In this document: positions 16,337 through 20,205 of the stretch, piece after piece
Layout: each line of letters starts with the position of its first letter
Numbering within the stretch: the stretch's first letter is position 1
Assembly (NCBI GenBank): GCA_964471535.1
Contig: CAYYHA010000054.1
Span: 1-20,205 of the forward strand
DNA length: 20,205 bases
Source of the DNA: CAYYHA01 sp964471535
Lineage (GTDB): Bacteria > Myxococcota > Myxococcia > SLRQ01
Reading direction: 5' to 3'
Notes under the pieces: model-generated
The model's input: the letters and a program-made list of their open reading frames with translations, nothing else
Database searches by the model: none
Told to the model about the DNA's origin: nothing
Translations under genes and position numbers: made by a program

Positions 16337-17125
16337 GTGCCGGAGGATGCCCTGCGCGACGAGCCCCTCGTTCTGGGGGAGCTCGAACTTACGAGCCGGC
16401 TCATCGTGGGGACCGGCCGCTACCCGGACTTTCCCACCATGCGGGCGGCCATTGCCGAGAGCGGCGCGGAGCTGGTCACCGTGGCGCTGCGCCGCCTCGA
16501 TCTCGAGGCCGATCCCGAGGACGACCCGCTGAAGTGGCTGCCCGAGGGGGTGCGCCTCCTCCCCAACACGGCCGGGTGCTACACCGCTGAGGAGGCGGTG
16601 CGCACCGCACACCTCGCCCGCGAGGCGGCCATGGGCTCGCTGCTGAAGCTCGAGGTGATAGGCGACGACCGGACGCTCTTCCCCAACGGCTGCGAGACCT
16701 TGAAAGCCGCCGAGCGCCTGGTGGCAGACGGCTTTACCGTGCTGCCGTACTGCCTGGACGACCCCATCCTCTGCAAGGAGCTCGAGGCCGTCGGCTGCGC
16801 GGCGGTGATGCCGCTGGCCGCACCCATCGGCTCGGGGCTGGGGATCCGCAATCCCACCAACCTGCGCATCATCCTCGAGCAGGTGCGCGTGCCAGTGATC
16901 GTGGACGCAGGCGTGGGCACCGCCAGCGATGCGGCGGTGGCGATGGAGCTCGGCTGCGCAGGCATTCTCATGAACACGGCCATCGCCGGTGCGCGTGATC
17001 CGGTGCGGATGGCACGGGCCATGCGGCTGGCGGTGCAAGCGGGACGCCACGCCTTCCTCGCCGGGCGGATCGAGAAGCGGCTCTACGCCACCGCCTCGAG
17101 TCCCCTCGATGGAAGGCTGCAGTGA
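16337..17125 (+). CDS. thiG: Thiazole synthase ThiG
   Basis: Forms the thiazole phosphate of thiamin from 1-deoxy-D-xylulose 5-phosphate, dehydroglycine and ThiS thiocarboxylate. A TIM barrel of 262 residues. Lys104 in LLKLEVIGDD is the Schiff-base lysine. Other family blocks are SRLIVGTGRYPDF (20-32), LLPNTAGCYTAEEAVRTA (74-91), LPYCLDDP (136-143), MPLAAPIGSGLGI (158-170), VDAGVGTASDAA (189-200) and LMNTAIAGARDP (211-222). The start is GTG immediately after the thiS stop. The TGA stop overlaps the next start as GTGA. No thiF, thiH/thiO or thiC is in the window. Confidence 0.97.
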   Translation: MPEDALRDEPLVLGELELTSRLIVGTGRYPDFPTMRAAIAESGAELVTVALRRLDLEADPEDDPLKWLPEGVRLLPNTAGCYTAEEAVRTAHLAREAAMGSLLKLEVIGDDRTLFPNGCETLKAAERLVADGFTVLPYCLDDPILCKELEAVGCAAVMPLAAPIGSGLGIRNPTNLRIILEQVRVPVIVDAGVGTASDAAVAMELGCAGILMNTAIAGARDPVRMARAMRLAVQAGRHAFLAGRIEKRLYATASSPLDGRLQ

Positions 17126-17736
17126 CGCCGCCCCTGCCGCGCCTTCTCCTCGTCACCCACCGGCACCTCGTTCCCGATCTCGCGCGGGCCGTGGGGCGGG
17201 CACTCGAGGGCGCCCCGCCGGGCACGGCCGCCGTCCTGCTCCGCGAGAAGGACCTCTCCGGCGGTCCCCTGCTCGATCTCGCCTGCCGGATCGGATCTCT
17301 GGCGCGCGCCGCCGGCGCGCCGTGGCTCGTTTCCGACCGCGCGGATGTCGCCGCCGCGGCCGGTGCCGCTGGCGTCCATCTTCCGGAGCGGGGCCTCGCA
17401 CCGACCGACGCCCGCCGACTCCTCGGCGCCGGAGCCATCGTGGGCCGGAGCGTCCACTGGTGCCCCGAGGAGACGGGGACCGCTGGGGCCGACTACCTGC
17501 TCTTCGGCCCCGTCTTCCCCACCCCGGGCAAGACGGCCGTGGGCCCGGAGGCGCTCGCCGAAGTGACCGCACGGAGCCCGCTGCCGGTCTACGCCGTCGG
17601 CGGGATCACGCCGGAGCGAGTCCCCGAAGTGCTCGCCGCGGGCGCCGCCGGGGTCGCCTGCATTCGCGCCGTCTTCGGCGCCCGGGATCCCGCGGCGGCG
17701 ACCGAGGCCCTCCTCGCCCGCCTCGATGTGGGCTAG
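17122..17736 (+). CDS. thiE: ThiE/TenI superfamily: thiamine phosphate synthase or thiazole tautomerase
   Basis: A 204-residue TIM barrel. ThiE couples HMP-pyrophosphate to thiazole phosphate; TenI aromatises the ThiG product. Shared features are LLREKDL (39-45), DYLLFGPVFPTPGK (124-137) and YAVGGITPE (157-165). Two points favour TenI: the ThiE Mg-binding motif (NDR with GQED) reads SDRAD and LPERGL, replacing the second aspartate with Gly91, and the strand ends GRSVHW (108-113), like the TenI GRSVHS motif whose histidine is catalytic. PTPGK looks more ThiE-like. The likely automated name is thiE, but the biochemical role is open. GTG 17122 overlaps the thiG stop, with GGAAGG 5 bases upstream. 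Confidence 0.85.
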   Translation: MTPPLPRLLLVTHRHLVPDLARAVGRALEGAPPGTAAVLLREKDLSGGPLLDLACRIGSLARAAGAPWLVSDRADVAAAAGAAGVHLPERGLAPTDARRLLGAGAIVGRSVHWCPEETGTAGADYLLFGPVFPTPGKTAVGPEALAEVTARSPLPVYAVGGITPERVPEVLAAGAAGVACIRAVFGARDPAAATEALLARLDVG

Positions 17737-17799
17737 CGTCCCAGCTTCCAGTTGCCGCCTGACCGGCCCGCCCGGCCTCTGCACGACACAGCCGGCCCC

Positions 17800-18789
17800 A
17801 TGAACGCGCCCTCGCACATCCGCCCCAGCTCCATCGGCGAGATCCTCGATCTGACCCTGCGGCTCTTTCGCCGCGGTTTCGGGCCGCTGTTCTATACCAT
17901 GCTGGTCTTCGAGCTGCCCATCTACGCGCTGGGTAAGATCTACGAGCGCGTGCAGTCCGGCGCCCTCACGCCGCTGGCCTCTCCCGAAGCCCTGGCCGCC
18001 CTTCCTGCGGACGCGCTCATGGATCGGCTGGGGACGGTGCTGCTCGTCCTGCCGCTCTTCGTCGCATCGGTGCAGCTCCTCATGGGCCTGGCCACGGTCG
18101 CCCTCGCCTACGGGGGCCACCGCCTCTATCTGGGGGAGCGGGTCCGTCCCCGAGAGATGCTGTCGCGGGTGCTCGGCCGTTTCCTGCCCGTGGCGGCCAC
18201 CTACCTGTGGGTCCTCCTCCTCCTTGCCCTCGCCTATGTGGGGGGCGCCGTTCCCGGCGCGGTCCTCGTGGCCCTCGGCCTCGAGAGCAACAACCTCCTC
18301 CTCCTCGTGCTCGGCGGCCTCACGATGGTCCTCGGAAGCATCGGCCTGCTGCTCACCGTGTACCTGCGCTGGTTCCTCGTCCTCCCCGTGATGGCCGTGG
18401 AGGAGGTGTTCGGGCTCTCGGCCATCCGCCGTTCTCGGCAACTCATGTCGGGTCGGGTCGCAGGTGGGCTCTTGGGATCGGTGAAGACGCGGGCGGCGGT
18501 GCTGCTGGCGGTGCTCTTCGTGATCATGCTGGTCCCCAGCGCGCTGGTCGGCGTGCCCCAGATCGCCCTGGCCAGCGCCTTCTCGAGCACGCCCGGCGTC
18601 CTGGATCCGACGCAGATTCCCCTCCTCTATCGGCTCCCCTTCGAGGTGGCGCAGGTGCTCCTCTCTGCCGCCCTGGCGCCCCTGGGCATCCTCGCGCAGC
18701 TCCTCTTCTATCTCGACCTGCGCGTGCGAAAGGAAGGCTACGACCTGGAGCTGAAGGCCCAGGCACTGGCCGCCGCCGAGGACGCTTGA
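17800..18789 (+). CDS. Polytopic membrane protein, GPMPD/YciC-like family
   Basis: 329 residues with about six hydrophobic segments: near 27-45, 79-106, 128-160, 164-200, 231-258 and 280-305. It begins IRPSSIGEILDLTLRLFRRGF, a cytoplasmic amphipathic helix typical of the membrane-domain family found fused to glycerophosphodiester phosphodiesterases and in YciC-like proteins. It ends LLFYLDLRVRKEGYDLEL, a conserved tail in these proteins. No catalytic domain is attached. Function is unknown; in many genomes such genes sit beside DUF4129 genes, as here. ATG 17800 is chosen because the hydrophobic family pattern starts right after it; an ATG 48 bases upstream adds unconserved residues. No Shine-Dalgarno is visible. 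Confidence 0.75.
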   Translation: MNAPSHIRPSSIGEILDLTLRLFRRGFGPLFYTMLVFELPIYALGKIYERVQSGALTPLASPEALAALPADALMDRLGTVLLVLPLFVASVQLLMGLATVALAYGGHRLYLGERVRPREMLSRVLGRFLPVAATYLWVLLLLALAYVGGAVPGAVLVALGLESNNLLLLVLGGLTMVLGSIGLLLTVYLRWFLVLPVMAVEEVFGLSAIRRSRQLMSGRVAGGLLGSVKTRAAVLLAVLFVIMLVPSALVGVPQIALASAFSSTPGVLDPTQIPLLYRLPFEVAQVLLSAALAPLGILAQLLFYLDLRVRKEGYDLELKAQALAAAEDA

Positions 18790-18856
18790 TGCCGGGTCGG
18801 GCGGCAGGTCAAATGGGAGTCCGGGCCGGCCGGGCCCCAACGCCGCCGGTGTCTGC

Positions 18857-19744
18857 ATGCTTTCCTTCTGCACCGATCCGTCGTTCGCCGAGCGCCTCTC
18901 CCACGCGTCCCCCGAGGAGGCGCGGCTCCTCCTGGCCAAGGCACAGATGGAGCTAGCCACCGGAGGCGCTGCCGCGGGCCCCATCCACGCCCCCTGGCTG
19001 CAGCAGGCGGTGGAAGCGCTCGCAGACCCCTCGGCGAGGGACCTCTCCGGGCGCCTAGCCGAGGTGGGGGCGCGCCTCGAGCTGCTCTGCCGTACGCTGG
19101 CCACCCGCCCCGCGCTCGCCGTGCCCGACCGCGGGCGACTGGCGTCCATCCTGTCGTCGGAGGCCTTCGCCCACCGCGTGGAGCGGGCCGGACTCGGGGA
19201 CTTCGTGCAGGACCTGCTCGAGCGCCTCCTCCGCTTCCTGCAGGGCAGCGCCGCCGTAGTCCGCGCAGCCGAGGTGTTCCAGTGGATCTTCCTGGGGCTC
19301 CTCATCGCGGCGGCGCTCGCCTTCGGCCTGCGTCTCCTGCGCCAGCACCGCCGGAAGCGGACACGGGCCACCGCCATCGAACCGGTGGAGCGCCGGCTTC
19401 GACCGGCCGAGGACCATCTGGCGGCGGCCTGTGCGGCCCACCGGCAGGGCCAGCTGCGCTCGGCCGTGCGCCACCGATTCCTGGCCGTGCTCTCCCGCCT
19501 CGAAGAGGCCGGGCTGGTCGGCTATGGCCGCTACAAGACGAACCGGGAGTACGTGCAGGAGCTCGCGCGCCGCCGCGCCCCTGCACCGGTGATCGAGGCG
19601 ATGGAACGGCTCGTCGCCACCTACGATCCGATCTGGTACGGGCAGCAGGCGATCGACGAGGCGGGCTATGCCGCCTGCGCCGCCCGCTGCGATGCGGTGC
19701 TCGAAGCGGTGGCCCGCGGCGCCGGGGAGCGCGAGGCCGCATGA
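18857..19744 (+). CDS. DUF4129 domain-containing membrane protein
   Basis: 295 residues. The N-terminal 135 residues are predicted helical and have no signal peptide, one TM helix spans about 139-161 (VFQWIFLGLLIAAALAFG), a basic stretch follows (RQHRRKRTR), and the C-terminal domain (about 185-265) matches the DUF4129 pattern: RHRFLAVLSRLEEAGLVGYG, TNREYVQEL and ATYDPIWYG. DUF4129 proteins typically accompany DUF4350, MoxR AAA+ ATPase and DUF58 genes. In those families the N-terminus is usually periplasmic and the C-terminal domain cytoplasmic; without a signal peptide that remains inference. The stop overlaps the next start as ATGA, so translation is coupled. The ATG at 18857 has no Shine-Dalgarno. 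Confidence 0.82.
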   Translation: MLSFCTDPSFAERLSHASPEEARLLLAKAQMELATGGAAAGPIHAPWLQQAVEALADPSARDLSGRLAEVGARLELLCRTLATRPALAVPDRGRLASILSSEAFAHRVERAGLGDFVQDLLERLLRFLQGSAAVVRAAEVFQWIFLGLLIAAALAFGLRLLRQHRRKRTRATAIEPVERRLRPAEDHLAAACAAHRQGQLRSAVRHRFLAVLSRLEEAGLVGYGRYKTNREYVQELARRRAPAPVIEAMERLVATYDPIWYGQQAIDEAGYAACAARCDAVLEAVARGAGEREAA

Positions 19745-20205
19745 GACGTGCGGGGCCGTGGATCGCGGTGGCGGCGGCGCTGGTGGCGGCTTCCGCCGGC
19801 TTGGTCCTCGAGCAGGGACGCCCAGGCGCGCGCCTGGATCCTCGGCCGACCACGATGAGCGGGGATCCGCGGGGGCTCCTCGCCGCCTATCGCTACCTCG
19901 GCGAGCTGCCGGGGCTCGACGTGGGCCGAATCGAACGCGACTTCGTCGACGAAGCCCGCAGCGCCGATCTGCTGATCCTCGCCGCCCCGGCGGCGCGGCG
20001 CCTGAACGCCGCGGAGGTGGAGGCAGCGCTCGAGGTGGCGCGCCGCGGCGGCGTGCTCCTCGTCTTCGTGCCGGCCCGGCGCTCGCTCGCGGCCGTCCAG
20101 CCGGTCCTGGCCAGCCGCCTCCAGATCACCGACACAGAGGTGGGTATCGAGGCGGCGCCAGAGCTCTCCACCCCGGGCCGCGATCGGAGCCTGCAGGTCG
20201 AGGCC
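19741..20205 (+). CDS. DUF4350-like protein, truncated by window edge
   Basis: The frame runs from ATG 19741 to the last base without a stop; 155 residues are visible. Residues 1-24 form a signal anchor (RRAGPWIAVAAALVAASAG). The following part, TMSGDPRGLLAAYRYLGELPG, then ADLLILAAPAARRLNAAEVE and ARRGGVLLVFVPA, is the GATase-like fold of DUF4350, which resembles a ThuA/flavodoxin-like domain with no visible active-site cysteine. It follows the DUF4129 gene with a 4-base ATGA overlap. By analogy with other genomes a MoxR ATPase and a DUF58 protein would be expected further right; that cannot be seen here. Confidence 0.8.
   Translation, partial: MRRAGPWIAVAAALVAASAGLVLEQGRPGARLDPRPTTMSGDPRGLLAAYRYLGELPGLDVGRIERDFVDEARSADLLILAAPAARRLNAAEVEAALEVARRGGVLLVFVPARRSLAAVQPVLASRLQITDTEVGIEAAPELSTPGRDRSLQVEA

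Noticed and set aside
17083..19377. Minus-strand ORF of 764 codons opposite thiE, the membrane protein and DUF4129
   Set aside because: Arg/Ala/Gly/Gln-rich shadow of three recognised plus-strand genes.

Overview
The window is very GC-rich, tightly packed bacterial chromosome carrying core metabolism, stress and envelope genes. The Cys-rich repeat lipoprotein at the left end, the MerR-TPR fusion, the PyrK-dependent dihydroorotate dehydrogenase and the DUF4129/DUF4350 pair together suggest a Gram-negative deltaproteobacterium in the broad sense, most likely Myxococcota-like. This is inference from gene content; there is no rRNA or other taxonomic marker. I saw no tRNA, rRNA, insertion sequence, CRISPR array or phage gene.

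Layout, left to right. (1) Positions 3-2472 (+): a lipoprotein of at least 822 residues, cut by the left edge and built from three classes of cysteine-rich repeat. It is split by a one-base frameshift at a GGG run (1059-1061). (2) Positions 2497-6483 (-): a five-gene operon read right to left: MerR-HTH/TPR fusion, SurA-N-type periplasmic chaperone without a parvulin domain, rimI, pyrK and pyrD. The last three are joined by 4-base GTGA stop/start overlaps. (3) Positions 6603-7499 (+): a stand-alone LigD-type primase-polymerase domain, ending 2 bases from a convergent gene. (4) Positions 7502-10066 (-): a large MscS/MscK-like channel with a long periplasmic coiled coil, divergent from (5) a zinc-finger-less DnaJ/CbpA-type co-chaperone (10169-11146, +).

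(6) Positions 11205-13121 (-): a Crp/Fnr regulator, an unknown 110-residue protein and a HEAT-repeat-like protein. (7) Positions 13358-17736 (+): class II fumarase, Xaa-Pro aminopeptidase, then thiS, thiG and a ThiE/TenI-superfamily gene. The thi genes are tightly coupled, and the ThiS C-terminal glycine codons double as the thiG Shine-Dalgarno. (8) Positions 17800-20205 (+): a polytopic membrane protein, a DUF4129 protein and the start of a DUF4350 protein running off the right edge. This looks like the beginning of a MoxR/DUF58/DUF4129/DUF4350-type locus.

Functional units: PyrK and PyrD form the NAD-linked dihydroorotate dehydrogenase of pyrimidine synthesis. ThiS and ThiG build the thiamin thiazole, and the next gene looks more like the tautomerase TenI, which acts on the ThiG product, than like canonical ThiE. 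Most of the window is ordinary. The least explained parts are the three-tier Cys-rich lipoprotein, the HEAT/110-residue pair behind the Crp regulator, and the MerR-TPR/SurA-like pair at the head of the pyr operon.
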